Assembly: GCF_017591425.1 (NCBI RefSeq)
Contig: NW_024465885.1
Coordinates: forward strand, 45,751,001-45,815,000
Origin: Ochotona curzoniae
Taxonomy: Eukaryota; Chordata; Mammalia; Lagomorpha; Ochotonidae
Direction of reading: 5' to 3'
DNA length: 64,000 nt
Shown: positions 35,505 through 47,240 of the stretch, piece by piece
How the letters are laid out: each line of letters opens with the position of its first letter
Position numbering within the stretch: the stretch's first letter is position 1
Notes under the pieces: generated by a model
Seen by the model: only the letters and a program-made list of their open reading frames with translations
Databases searched by the model: none
Told to the model about the DNA's origin: nothing
Made by a program: the position numbers and the translations under genes

Positions 35505-35520
35505 AAGAATATGGCTAGAA
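35505..35520. repeat. 16-bp flanking direct repeat, right copy
   Basis: Identical to 34617-34632 and placed immediately after the poly(A), as expected for a target-site duplication. Confidence 0.9.
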
Positions 35521-35570
35521 TCAAAGAGGCTTGCAAGCTGAAGCTACAAATTGAATAATCTTGATTGGTT

Positions 35571-35592
35571 CAGTGAGTGAGTGAGTGAGTGA
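35571..35592. repeat. (GTGA)n short repeat
   Basis: Five to six GTGA units, immediately left of a minus-strand CSINE. Confidence 0.85.
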
Positions 35593-35866
35593 TTTCCAAT
35601 CGCAGAATTACAAGAAAGCCAGAGAGAGAAAGATCTTCCATCTGCTGGTTCACTCCCCAAATAGACACAATGGACAGAGCTGAGGTGATCTAAAGCCAGG
35701 AGCCAGAGGTTTCTTCTCCCAAGTGGGTGCAGGATCCCCAGGACTTAAACCTCCCCTGCTGCCTTCCTGTGCCGTAAGCAGAGAGCTGGATGGGAAGTGG
35801 AGTACCTGGGACAAAAACCAATGTCCATGTGTGTTGTCAGTGCTTGCAGGCAGAAGCTAAGCCTGG
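35593..35866 (-). mobile_element. CSINE, near full-length
   Basis: Plus strand: 'agagagagaaagatcttcca', 'tctgctggttcactccccaa', 'aagccaggagccagagg', 'caagtgggtgcaggatcccc' and 'gagctggatgggaagtggag', then a diverged head. It faces the CSINE at 35082-35504 tail-to-tail with about 90 bp between. Confidence 0.86.
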
Positions 35867-35954
35867 GTACATTCTTGATGCTTCCTCGTTTCTCAACCAT
35901 GTTTAAACTCCTTCCTAAGTGACGTTCTTTTGTGGCATTCTGGGTTTTTTAATT

Positions 35955-36205
35955 TATGAATTTGAGATAAAACTAGAAAATCAGGGAGCTCCCATCTGTG
36001 AGTTTACTCCAACAGAGGTCCACAAGGACTGGATTTGGGCAAGGGGTGAAACCAGGAACAGATCTCCCCTGGCGATGGCAAGAACTCAGTCACGTCAGCT
36101 ACTACTGCTGCCTCCCGTGCTTCACTGCAGGAGCCTGGGATCAGGAGCCAGAGTGGGGATTTGATCGAAGCACCTGAATAGATACTGTGAGACTACTAAC
36201 CCCTA
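35955..36205 (-). mobile_element. CSINE, old subfamily
   Basis: Plus strand: 'cagggagctcccatctgtga', 'gagtttactccaacagagg', 'tgctgcctcccgtgcttcac', 'aggagcctgggatcaggagc' and 'cagagtggggatttgatcga'. This is the reverse order of an old CSINE. Confidence 0.6.
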
Positions 36206-36284
36206 AGATGAATACATGCTCTTTCAACATGACACAGCCTACCGTATGTAGGGCCATCACACGTGATTCTTGTCAATTTCATAA

Positions 36285-36430
36285 TTGGTTGCTTCACTGT
36301 GTGTGAATTTCAGCTCAAATGTCACCTCCACAGAGAAGCCTTCTCTGACTACTGCATTTCCAATGCCCAACCCTGTGTCCATACCACACCCAGTGTCTGC
36401 TTGAACACTGTCCGTGTTTGCTGGGTTACC
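36285..36430 (+). mobile_element. LINE L2 3'-end fragment
   Basis: 'tttcagctcaaatgtcacct' followed by 'ccacagagaagccttctctg' and 'actactgcatttccaa' is the highly characteristic L2 3' region ('cagctcaaatgtcacctcctcagagaggccttccctgacc'). Confidence 0.75.
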
Positions 36431-36696
36431 CAATCCTCCCCAGGTTCCCCGTCCTACGATCCTGGGCAGGGTTTGCCTGTCCATGTACCTGGAGCCCAGT
36501 GCAGCACGCAACAAATAGGCATAGTTCCATAGCATTGCTAATAGAGATGAGAAAAAGAGGCCTGAAGGGGTAGCAGAATTCAGCCGGGATGATTTGGTGA
36601 TTGACAACTACGAGCATTTTTGTTTAAGTCCAGAATCCTTTATATTTGAGCGCTAAGTAAGACTTACTTGGCTTTGCTTTTTGAAAATGAAAATAA

Positions 36697-36740
36697 CTAA
36701 AAATATATTAATTAATTAATCAATTAATTAATTAGTTAAG
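36697..36740. repeat. (ATTA)n short repeat, self-complementary
   Basis: Repeated ATTA/TTAA tetramers over about 40 bp. The tract is close to its own reverse complement. Confidence 0.9.
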
Positions 36741-37014
36741 GCTACTGCTAGGGACTGTTTTTCTCCCAAGAGAAGCCCAGAAAACCAACTGTCTAGTTTA
36801 CAAACTCCATGGGTATTTCTTAGTCATGCACCAGAGACTTTCATGCATTTCTTGGGAATTCTGAAGGACTCCCGCGCCCTCTGACCTTCCTCTTCCCATG
36901 GTGGGCGAAGGCTGCCATATACACAGCTGCTGCAGATGAAAACTCGATGACTCAGTTCCCCATCAGTAGTATCACTGTGCCTGGGCTAACCTTTCTTGCC
37001 TCAACTTCTAGATA

Positions 37015-37250
37015 ACTCACAAGTTACACTTGAGCTCAAATGTACTATCTTATTATCCAGGTCCTCCCTCCACAGCCGTCACCATCCTCTATCTTCCTTC
37101 TGTTCTTTGATCTGTTTGGCACTTCTGTTGCAACTGTCCACCACATGCATTTCCTTTTCCATGCTCATGACCCTGTCACGCTGCATTTGTCTGTGTACAT
37201 GGAGAGCCCATCACACGTTCTATATGCTACAATGTTAGTGCACCTCAATG
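37015..37250 (+). mobile_element. Possible L2 remnant
   Basis: 'cacttgagctcaaatgtact' is followed by a C/T-rich run with 'caccatcctctatcttcct' and 'ttctgttctttgatctg'. The order and base bias resemble a decayed L2 3' end. Confidence 0.4.
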
Positions 37251-37264
37251 TGTGCACCCCCGTC

Positions 37265-37365
37265 TTAAATTTTGGAAAAACTAAGTCTCACAGAGATTAG
37301 ATGACTCGCCGCCCTTGGCTTCACAAGTCACTGGGGCAGCTTGGTCTCAAAGTGCAGTTCATTGC
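37265..37365 (-). mobile_element. MIR fragment
   Basis: Plus strand: 'aaaactaagtctcacagag', 'attagatgactcgccgccct', 'tggcttcacaagtcactg' and 'gggcagcttggtctcaaa', the reverse of the MIR core ('gaggctcagagaggttaagtgacttgcccaaggtc...'). Confidence 0.6.
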
Positions 37366-37464
37366 TTTGCTTCACGGTAAATCATTATGAGTCTGTTTGT
37401 TCTGACATGAAATGCAGAATGGGAAGAATGTATAGGAACTATTGGAAACAGAAGCAGAAAGACA

Positions 37465-37660
37465 CTCCAGAAAAGCTTGGGCTTTGGAGAATTTTCCTGG
37501 ATGAATCTTTATGAAATATGGGCAAGTTACTTACCCATTCTAAACTTTACAGTTATTTCTTTCAAGAAAAGAAATAAAACCTCATAAGTCTGATCTAATA
37601 TAAAATGAGACAGCTTATGACCAAGCATTTTGTCCCTGGGCATAATTGTTAGGTGACAGA
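37465..37660 (+). mobile_element. MIR
   Basis: 'aaagcttgggctttggaga' is followed by 'gggcaagttacttacccatt' and 'ctaaactttacagttat', which is the forward MIR core. It then becomes diverged. Confidence 0.65.
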
Positions 37661-37761
37661 AGTAAGCACATAATCTATGAAACCACACAGGGAAGTGCAA
37701 GTGTGTTTATCTGTAGGTCCTGGTGCCAGACTCACCAGCCTCTGTAGGCAGAATCCCCTAA

Positions 37762-38110
37762 GGTGTAGCATCATGGCAATGAAGGTGTAGACAGTTGTAG
37801 AAAGCTTGGAATCCTAATGTCAAGATATATTGAACAGTTTCATTGGGATTCCATCATTTAATGGGGAATAGAGATGCATACTGCACTGTATCTTCAGTTC
37901 TCAAAATGATGCTTCCCTTACACAGTACCTCTAGATAAGTACATGTATTGACATGTTTACTTATATATCTACTGATCTTGTATTTTGCACGAAGTTTGCC
38001 TTATACCAGAGAGAACATACAATATTTGTCCTTTGTGCATTATTTTATTTCACTGAGCATAATGATTTCTGGTACCGAATGGCAAACATGCAAGGTTTTG
38101 GAAACATTGC
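37762..38110 (-). mobile_element. Lagomorph L1 3' UTR plus ORF2 end
   Basis: The left part matches the other lagomorph L1 3' ends here ('taatgtcaagatatattgaa', 'cagtttcattgggattccat', 'gcatactgcactgtatctt'). It runs on into 'aatatttgtcctttgtgcat' and 'tttcactgagcataatgatt', the antisense ORF2 C-terminal region familiar from mammalian L1. This copy links the 3' repeat block to L1. Confidence 0.8.
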
Positions 38111-38544
38111 AAGTTCTGTAAAAATGTGGAAACTCCAGATTTGTATGAAAGGCTATTTCGAAAGGTTTCAAATAAGTATCTGAGTCAAATTCCTCGTGAA
38201 AAAGGAAAAGACATTTTATCGGAATAAGGAAATGCCATTCCAAAGATCCTATCTCCCGCATTCTTGAGGTTCAACTGGAGAAAGCCAAGCAGAACTTTAC
38301 CCAGAGTGTGCGTCCTGCGCCCATTCAATTCTGTTCACATGCAACTATCACTTGATATTCTTGGCTTGTCCTCATGGCAGGAGTGTTTGTCTGTGCTTGT
38401 AAACCTGCTCCATGGCAGGCACAGGTATAAACATTATTCAAGACATGTATCTGTACTAACCTAAGGACAATTTAAAATTTTCTTCTCGCCCTCCACCTCT
38501 TACCCCAGGTAAGTTATCAGGTAAACTCCTTGCTTTGCTCACTC

Positions 38545-38645
38545 AGTGGTTTCAGGCAGGGTCTAGCATCCTACATTTTAACCACATCCCCATCTGATAG
38601 GTACAGGTGTTTCTCCAAATTTCCTCTGAAGAACAGTGCCACCCC
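38545..38645 (+). mobile_element. MER5-like DNA transposon remnant
   Basis: 'ctacattttaaccacatccc', 'catctgataggtacaggtg' and 'ctgaagaacagtgcc' resemble the end of a MER5-type non-autonomous hAT element. Short and diverged. Confidence 0.4.
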
Positions 38646-39164
38646 CACTGCAGCCTTCTCACAAAACTGTAAAGATGCTGGCATAAGTACAGGGAAGGAT
38701 CATAGATTAGAGATATCAGTGAAACCTTGATGTGCAGTGAGACAGGAAAGAAAAAAAAATGAACAGGTAACAGAGACAGGCCTCAAGTGCTAGCAGCTTT
38801 CAAAACTAACTCCACTGGTCCTGAGCTTGGTCATGCTTAACCATTAAATCCAGTCTTCAAGGCAGTCTGCCTCCTTTAGGGACCCAAGGATTTGATGGGG
38901 AGTTGCACATCAAGGCACGACAGTCATCTACTCCCAGCCCTGCAATACCATGTCACCTGGTCTAGACCAGCCACCACATTTAAAATTTACCTTTGCATGG
39001 TCTTTCTACCTCAGGTATCTTCCATGATGGCAGCTTCTCTATAACTTCTCTCTTTTGACTCACAGAAAAGATCTAAAATAGGAAGGACAATTGTCCACCT
39101 ATTACACAGACACAAGTAGCTGCTGTCTGCAAATGGTAGGGATGTATTCACGCTGTCGTTTAGG
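38646..39164. other. Unique stretch
   Basis: No repeat or exon recognised. Confidence 0.3.
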
Positions 39165-39425
39165 GACCGCTTTTTTTATTCGTATTTTCCACTGTACAGT
39201 TTTATAGGTATAGGGCTTCCCCTCCTTTCACTGCCTTTTATCTCTTCCTTTTTCCTCTCCCCAATGTCCCCTGTATTTTATAATAAGATAGTCAGTCCTT
39301 CTGCTTCAGTCACGACTCCAGCTTTCCACTGTGTATTTGTGCCATGTTATTGTAGGTATAAGCAATGATAGAATCCAGTATCTTGTTGTCAAAATGTATT
39401 TAACAGTGTTATTGGGAGACACCTG
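39165..39425 (-). mobile_element. Lagomorph L1 3' UTR fragment
   Basis: On the plus strand: 'ttttttattcgtattttcca' (reversed poly(A) side), 'tataggtatagggcttcccc', 'tgccatgttattgtaggtat', 'ttgttgtcaaaatgtattta' and 'acagtgttattgggagaca'. Same block order as at 19.6 and 56.0 kb. Confidence 0.75.
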
Positions 39426-39429
39426 CTAT

Positions 39430-39496
39430 TTTTGGTTTTTTTGTTTGTTTGTTTGTTTGCTTCTTCTTCTTTTCTTCTTCTTTTTTTTTTTTTTTG
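39430..39496. repeat. T-rich simple sequence
   Basis: A TTTG run, then TTC units, then about 15 T. It separates an L1 fragment from a CSINE fragment. Confidence 0.9.
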
Positions 39497-39499
39497 TCA

Positions 39500-39775
39500 G
39501 TGCTCTAGTCGCTATTAAAATCACTCCCAGCAGCAAAGGATGCCGTAAGTGCTTGGATCCTGACATCCATGTGGGAGACCAGCTTGGTGCGCCAAGCTTC
39601 TGGTTTTGACTTGGACCAGCCAAAGCCATTACAGCCATTCTGGAACTGAACCAGTGAATGGAAGGGTTTCCTCTCTCTCTCTCCCCCTCTCTGTCTCTCT
39701 CTCTCTCTCAGTCCCCATGTCATTGTCTCTCTTTCTCTACATCTCTGCCTTTCAAGTATTTTCTAATCACTTTGT
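39500..39775 (+). mobile_element. CSINE, diverged, damaged head
   Basis: 'gatcctgacatccatgtggg', 'agaccagcttggtgcgc', 'attctggaactgaaccagtg', 'aatggaagggtttcctctct' and an extended CT-rich tail. The middle tRNA-unrelated segment is shortened. Confidence 0.7.
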
Positions 39776-39869
39776 ATAAAATAAAGATCATGTCTTTATG
39801 TAAATAAAAAATATGGTGGAAGTCTTATCTTCCTAGAATTAGCAGAATTGAGGTGGTAAATCAGCAAAG

Positions 39870-40070
39870 CTGAGTGGATAGGACTCAAGTCTAGGGCCTG
39901 ACTGCTGGCTTTGAATTCTGGTTCCACTGAGTGCCATTTTTTCTTCCTCTTTAAATCAAAGAATCTTCTTGTACCTTCTTTCTCGGGATGCTGTGAGGTT
40001 TACATGAGTCCACTGATACCACATGCTAAGTCTCCAGTATGTGTTAGGTGCCCAATTAGTGCTCACTCTC
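39870..40070 (+). mobile_element. MIR, near complete
   Basis: 'ggctttgaattctggttcca', 'gggatgctgtgaggtttaca', 'tgagtccactgataccacat', 'gtgttaggtgcccaatta' and 'gtgctcac' follow the forward MIR consensus from tRNA-like part to 3' end. Confidence 0.7.
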
Positions 40071-40324
40071 GGCACCATAAGAAGACAAAGCCATGACGCG
40101 CCACATCACCTCCATGGATAACATTACCATTTCCATCTGTTTGCTTCCTACCGAACAGTAAACAGCTATCATCACTGATGGCCACATTACATGACATCCA
40201 TCTTTCCTTTCTTACTCATAGTATGAAAATACGAGGATGCCTGAAAAATGGCTCCTAGAAACAATTAAAAACCAAAACTGTTACAAGGACTTCAAAAAAT
40301 CCTTGCATCAAAATAATCTTACCT

Positions 40325-40592
40325 TTAAAAAACTGTTGATTGATTTGAAACACACACACACACAGAGTGATCTTCTGTCAATTGGTTCAGTCCCTAATGG
40401 TCTCAACAGACAGGGTTTGGTTAGACTAAAGCAAGGAGCCTAGAATTTCATCCAAACCCATGGGTCATCTTCCATTGCTTTTGCAGGCACCTTAACATTC
40501 AGCTGGACTGGAAGCAGAGTAGTTGGGATTTGAACTGATGATCTGATATGGGATACCAATATCACAAGTGGCAATTTAACCCACAAACAACA
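40325..40592 (-). mobile_element. CSINE, old subfamily, with (CA)n
   Basis: Plus strand: 'gattgatttgaaacacacac' with a short CA run, 'tcaattggttcagtcccta', 'acattcagctggactggaag', 'cagagtagttgggatttgaa' and 'gatatgggataccaatatca'. This is reverse CSINE order. Confidence 0.72.
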
Positions 40593-41401
40593 GATTACCA
40601 ATCTTCTAAACTTTGAATTTTATCATTCACTGAATTTCTGAAGTGCCTCATAAATGCAGTCTCAGAATTCAGACTCTTTTTGTTCCTACACTTTTTACAT
40701 TAAGTCAATTGATTAGTAGCATATGGTCTGTGGGGTTTTTGCAAAAACATTAAAAGCAAATTCTTTTCCTGAAATGAAGAGATCCATTCTTTTCTCTGTC
40801 ACTCTTTTGGATTCTGCTTTGTGTTTGTTATTCCCTTTCTTGCCCTCTGTCTTCTGCAGTGCCTTGGAGCAGAGGCTCCTGATATGAACTAACCACTGGG
40901 CCTCATCACAACTCCTCGCCCTTCTGCCACTGACGGGCCAGGGAAGTCACCCAGGCCCAGGTCTTCTGCTTGGGCAGCACCTGTGATCTGTTCCCCTCAA
41001 AGTTCACAGGACAGAATAGCCAGAAGTGGTGAGAAATGTTGCAGAAGAGAGGAACCGAAGAATGCCCCTGGAGAAGCATGGCAGAGCTTCAAGACACAGT
41101 GGGCTTCAGAAAGTGGAAGAAGGTGGTTAGGGAACACAGGGCGAGAGAGGGAGAGGAGTTCAGACTGTAAGATCTTCTTCTGAGAAGAACGAACACATTT
41201 CCGAGAAATCAGGACGAGCAATCTGCTTTTACAAGTCCTAGAATTTCACAACTTGTAACGATGTGCAGGTGGTTCAGACTTCTTATTTCTTCTGCAATGT
41301 CTACCCAGCATCCGGACTCCTCAGGGGACCCATGCCTGCTTCTCAAGGCCGCCATCACCTCAAAGGTTCGCTGAACCATTTCCCCGTAAACACTGCATGA
41401 T

Positions 41402-41525
41402 GAGGGTCTGAGTTTAGCAGCTCAGACACCACTCGGGCTGCCTGCTTTCCATACCACAGTGCTGGGGTTCCAGTCACTGCTTCACCCCTCACTTCACCTT
41501 CCTGTGGTTGTGCACCCTCAGTGGC
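41402..41525 (+). mobile_element. CSINE, old subfamily, 5' half
   Basis: 'gagtttagcagctcagacac', 'cacagtgctggggttccagt' and 'cttcctgtggttgtgcaccc' resemble the head of the older CSINE subfamily. The 3' half is absent. Confidence 0.45.
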
Positions 41526-42059
41526 AGCTGTCAGAAATTTAAAAGAGCCCAGCGTGCATGGCAAAGTGTCTATTTCAAAATCTCCATGAAATCTATTGTT
41601 TTGCTGTATTAATTTCTGGAACTATAAGGAAAAATGTAAGATTTTCAGATCATGCAGAAAATAGTCACTAATACCTTGTATCTTACAATATTACTGTAGT
41701 CCATGATTGAAATACTACCAGAATTATGGGGCTTATAAAATATTTGTCATACTTTCCTTCAAAGTTTCAAAAAAGAAATGATTAAACTAATTGTTTACCT
41801 AATAGACCATAACCAAATTAATATCACTAAACTCCATTTACTTCTTAAATGCAAAATTGGGCTCTTTTTTAGATACTTATAACGCTTGTAAATAACTGTG
41901 CACAAAATGCCAAGCTATATTTACTCTGAATGAAAATGAAGAATGTAACTGAAGAAAACAAAATGCAATATGAAGATCTTCGTTTTCCCAAGAAAGCTTA
42001 TTTCTAGAAACTTCTAGATATTTCACAGTAGGTATAAGCACTTTAATTGGTCCTGAGTG

Positions 42060-42440
42060 ATGTGTCTGTATTTAGTTACTCCTTTAAAAACTGTTACAAA
42101 AAGAGAACAATACAGATTTCGGAGAATATTCCCCACCTTGCCCTCCCTCCTGCCTGTGTTCCTCATGCACCCTTCTTCCTTATTCCCTAAGTTCTTATTC
42201 TTCTGTACTTTTTTTTTTACAAAGCCATATTGAAGGGGAATGACTGCTTATCAAAACCACCTGCTGTCCTGCCACTTTGTAAAGATACTCTTCATGCTAC
42301 AAAGCCTTAGCACTAGTTTTAGGGACCAGCAGGTCAACCGGTATGGAGAATTTTAGCTTTTCATTTGCAGAAGGGCTTGTGGTTAATTGTTTTCATTTTT
42401 GAAATGAACACTTCCTAAGCCCTTTGAGGAAGTCACCCTG
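42060..42440. mobile_element. Possible lagomorph L1-related fragment
   Basis: The C/T-rich part ('tgccctccctcctgcctgtg') followed by a T-run and 'acaaagccatattgaagggg' has the texture of a lagomorph L1 3' region, but I cannot line it up with the four clear copies. Low confidence. Confidence 0.25.
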
Positions 42441-45014
42441 CTGGATGATTTAAGGGACATGTGATAAGCGCTCTCTTTTCTCCATCTTAGTCATCACATT
42501 AGCATCAGGGGCATGACAATAGCTGTACTGTCCTAAATGCACACTTCCCACAGACTCTGTCTTGTTGATTGCTCGCACAAAAGGGAGTACACAGTGCAGG
42601 ACTTGCTTCTTTATGGAGTAGCAACCTCCCCCACCTGGTTTAAGGGGTCTCAGTGAACATCTCCCTTTGGTTTGATTTCCCACCTTTTAGTCCATTACAC
42701 GCCTCATGCTCCTAGAAAGGAAATTTCAATTCACTCCTCTTTTAGTTTCTCTCATTTGCCTCTTTGAATTGGAAGTTGGCACTTCTGGGATAAGGAAAAC
42801 TATAGAAACTAAACCACTCCCTGTACACAAAGAAAAAGAAAAATTAAAAGATATCAAATTCATCAGCTAGAAGTTAGAGCCAAACACATATATGATCATG
42901 TGTGTGGCTTACCACGCTACGGGAACCAAGAGGGGTTGTTACCCAGCTAAGAAGACTTTGCATAAATTCATTCATTTTAAGATTAAAGTCATGATTTGTC
43001 TCCTAACAATTTAGAAAATGACAATCGAGAAAATGAGAGAACATGGTGGTCGCAGATGGATGCGGGTTGCTTGGTTTCTGACCTCACCCAAAGAAAAAGA
43101 AACTGGGGAGTTGCCTAATCCTGGTATCAGGTTCCGGCTATGACAGGAAGACACAGATCATGAGAGATAAAAATGGAAAACGTTATGAAAAACAATCAAA
43201 TACTTCTAAGAAAGACAAAACGCAAGATCCAGCTGCGGTGAATGTTAAAGGAAATGAGTGTTGCAACTAGATGAAGCTCATGACATATATTTAAACATGT
43301 TCTAATGACAGAACAGCAGGAACTCAGAAGGGCAGGGTGGGGGTTTGGCTAAGAAAGAGAGAGGAGGGCCTAGGATCAACACCACACTTTCAATGGCGTC
43401 TTCCTTCCCAAACCTGTGACCCTCCACACTTCCCTTGTTGAAGCCTGGCAGTGCTTCAACTTCTGAGCATTTATCCAGAGGCCTAAATCCCTTCTGAAAT
43501 CTAAATGTTGTTGCCCTGAATTTCCACGGAGAAGAACAGGTGCATCCCATTGCAGTTCCCATCTACAAACCCAAACAAGCTCTTGCTTACTTACTCTTCT
43601 TCCTATGAAACAACTACAGCTCTTTTAGCCTCTGTCCACAAAGCAATTTTTTAAAAATCAAATAATCAGTGATTCTTCTCGCACGTGAACTTCCTTCCCA
43701 AGGCTTCAGACATTCATAATCACCATCCATTCCTTCCCAAGAAATTTCATGTAACTGAAAGCGCAAATGGCTTAAGTTTCCCAATAAAGAAATAAAAGAC
43801 ACAATAGATTTCCCACTTCCTGTTTTCCCTTTCATTGGAATACAAAGTCCACCCTGCCTGCTCCCTTCATAGGGGACCCATAGTGGGTCCTTGCTGGATC
43901 CCTGCATGGATGCATGGATCAATCCACAAACAGGACTCAGGACAAAAAATGGTCTTTTCTCATAGCCCTAACTGTTTTGTTAATACAGGACATCATAACA
44001 CTTCCCTGTGAACTGGACAATTTCTTACGGGGGCAGAAAGGGCCCTTCACAGAGGGAGCCAGCATTCTTGGAAAAACACGATAGTGGTAAAGGAAGCGGA
44101 AACGCACCCATCATTTGTTCCGAGGGAACCAACCCTAAATCAAACATGTCTGACAACTCAGATGGGCTCCAAAAACAAATACTGAAATATTTATTGCCTC
44201 AGTTGCTGGGTAGATTTAAGACACGCAGACTTGTTTGGGTCCTCTTTTATAAATATAGTGCAGCACAATGTGCTTTCACAAAAATATTTTTTTTTAATTG
44301 TAAAGAAACTTAAGATTGTTTGGTAGGGTAAAAACAATAATAATAACATCACATTCCTTGAGACATACTTTTCTGTTGACTCATCATTCTACTCATCAAG
44401 ATATTTTGGAATAAAGATGCTAGTACTTACTTTGAAAGCAAGATCAGCAAATCCAGACCAAAGCCGATTTCTTAAAGAAAGCCCTTAGTTCTGGTCCTGG
44501 GACTAAAGCCAGGCATGGATTGGGGCAGGTGTCCTATCACCATCATTGACAATTATCCAACCAAGGGGCAGCAGCCACTTCATGCCTTTACCCTCTCTTA
44601 GTGTCCTGGCCTTCCCTTCAGGTTCACATCAAAAGTAAGCAGAAAATGAAGCTACACACTGCCAATAGTAGCAGTGTCTGACATATTGCATACACGTCAT
44701 AATTTGCTTCTGCCTGTATGATTTTGTTATACAGCATGTCAGTCCTCTGGGATGGAGGTGTCAGATATCATGACTTCCTGATAAGGAAAAGCAGATTGCA
44801 GGATATGGGGAGTCTACAACCAGGGACATGGAAAGCTGAAGAGTGGCTATGTTACCAAACAACCCCAATTGGGTAACGGCCACCACCTTGCTCTCTACTC
44901 AAGATCAACATCAAAAATTAGATGTGGGACCTATCATGGCAACACTGATGTTTGTCAGACTTTATTTAAAAAGTGAAAAATTAATTGAGATGAAGCAATA
45001 ATAGGGAAGGTAGC
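42441..45014. other. Unique stretch
   Basis: No repeat or exon recognised. Open frames up to 102 codons on both strands have no recognisable domain. A short (AAT) run lies near 44336. Confidence 0.35.
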
Positions 45015-45110
45015 TTTGGAGATCCTTGAGCCTCAGTTTTCCTACTTATAAAACAGGAGTAACTATCAACCAAATTCACAGACTCATGGGTCCCCCAGAC
45101 AGCACAGAGC
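45015..45110 (+). mobile_element. MIR-like fragment
   Basis: 'ccttgagcctcagttttcct' followed by 'acttataaaacaggagtaac' is the 'cctcagtttcctcatctgtaaaatgggg' portion of MIR. Confidence 0.55.
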
Positions 45111-46649
45111 ACTGAATGCCACATGTGGAAGATGGGCAGGACTCCCCAGGATCTGCAGCCATCATAGACAACTGCCTTCAGAGAGGCTTGGTTTCACATC
45201 CCTGCTTGCATAGCGCCTCTGGCCTAAGACGACACAGATTGTAGGCAGACTGATTTAACCAGAGTCCATAGCTGGGAAAAGCCTATGCTTAGAACCAAAG
45301 CAATTAAGTGATACTAAAGAAATCACCCCTACTGTGCTTTCTGCTATCGGATTCAGAGACACTCTGACCTTTGGGGTGGTCCAAGTCCCCATGTACTGTT
45401 CATCCTAGACATGGTCTTTTCCACTTTGTTTTATACTCAGGAGTGATGCTAAAGATAGTAGCTGTTTACCTCTTATTTTCTAGAAAGTGTCTCAGAAGAG
45501 AAACAGGCTTTAATCGGATGAGCTCATCATTTCCAAACTTAAATAATTTTTAAAGTACTAATATTTCATTAACATAATCCAGACCACATAGTTTTAGAGC
45601 ACAGAATGAATGAGCTTCAGGGCCCCTGCATGTACTACTGATGCTGTTAAGAGATGTGCTATAACTTGTGAGGGCTCTGGTGCCATACACCAGAGTGGAA
45701 CCTGGCTACGTTAACTTCCAACTTTAGTCACAAGCTTCACCCAAGGATGACTTTAGAATTGGATCATTCTGAGAGAGTTCTAGTCCTGACAAAACAATAA
45801 ACCAAGCTGTCGTGGACATTCTAGTGCTGTAAGACAGCAGAAAATCTTGGTACATTAGCAAAAGTTTTAAAACATAACTTCATGAGAAAGGAAGTAAAAT
45901 CACAACTTCCAGAAATAATAATAATAATAAAAGACTTGAAGTAATGTCTGTAAACATTGGAACTTAAATTATGCTTTCCCTAGTGAGGGAAGGAGAGAAA
46001 AGGCGTCAGGAAAGGAGATTTCAATGGCTTGGATAGTGAGGTTCATGAGGTTTGGAGCCTACATTTTTAGGTAGGTTGTTGACATTGAATCTTTGTATAA
46101 ACCCAGATTCTTGGATGTCCCAGGCCCAGTCTTTCAACCAGTCATGATCTCAAGTAAAGCTACCAGTGTTACAAACCTTCACTGATAAAAAGATCTCTCT
46201 AGAGAAAATCAAAAAGTCAAATCCTGAAGCAGCATGATGCACGAGTTGAAAGAGCACATCATACTGCCTCTGTGGGAGGCAAGTGCTCAGAATGAAAATT
46301 TAACTCAAAGTTTGCTGCAGCCTCATGAGACGCTGGAGTATCCAGCAAGAAAAAAATATCAGTCTATTCCCCAGTGAACCTTTCTTAACACGACTACAAG
46401 GATATAATTCTTGGAAACACAAGCACGGTAAAATATTTTAAAACACATCAGCAAGTGCTCCATGATGAATCATCACAAAAGACAGGAGTATACAGTATTT
46501 AAAGACAGCCAGGGAAAAATATAATAATGAATCCAAGAGGTTAAAATAAATATGTGAATAACAAATCGGTCTCTGTAGGTAAAGATAAACTTCCATAGGC
46601 AAAAACATATGTATAATTGTCAAGAATAATAATTTAAAATCTGTAGAAA
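45111..46649. other. Mostly unique stretch
   Basis: (AAT)n occurs near 45915-45933. The part after about 46180 may be the decayed beginning of the L1 5' region that follows. No exon recognised. Confidence 0.3.
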
Positions 46650-47240
46650 TTATCAAGAAAACACTAAAATTAAAACTGGGTGGATGGATGAACCAACCAT
46701 TTAGACATAGCTGAATGGGACATTAGGGAAGTGAAAGACAATGCCTAAGAAATCGTACAGAATGAATCACAGAACCCAGCAGAAAATATATGAAAACTGG
46801 CAACTGGAATGAGAATAACCAGCACGAAACTAATAGGAAGTCTGGAAGTAGCAATTAGAATGAGAAAACATGATATTTGCGGAGAAGTTTGTTCAGAATT
46901 GATGAGAGACATGAGCCTTAGATTAAATGACTCCTGAGCTGACAGGAAAAGAAACCCACACTTAGCATAAACACTGTGAAATCAAAGAACATCAACAAGC
47001 ACAATATATTCTTAAAAACAAACAAAATACCTACACACTGATAGCAATTAGATTGTGAAAAACTACTGATCAGCAAAATTAGAGGCTAGGAGAGAGTGGA
47101 GTTGGCCAAGGGATGCTGGCCAATGGAAGACTACGAGAGTTTATGCTCCTAAGAGCTACACCAAGTTAGCTGTTAAAACTTGCTATTATGAAGAAGAAAA
47201 TCCTACTCAGAAGGAAACAATGATATTTTAAAAAAATAGT
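46650..47240 (+). mobile_element. Probable ancient L1 5' region
   Basis: A-rich plus-strand text with 'gatgagagacatgagcctta', 'cacacttagcataaacactg', 'tgaaatcaaagaacatcaa', 'gaggctaggagagagtgga' and 'gaagaagaaaatcctactca' resembles the L1M 5' UTR region ('...cccacacctagacacatcatagtgaaa...'). No ORF survives. Confidence 0.4.
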
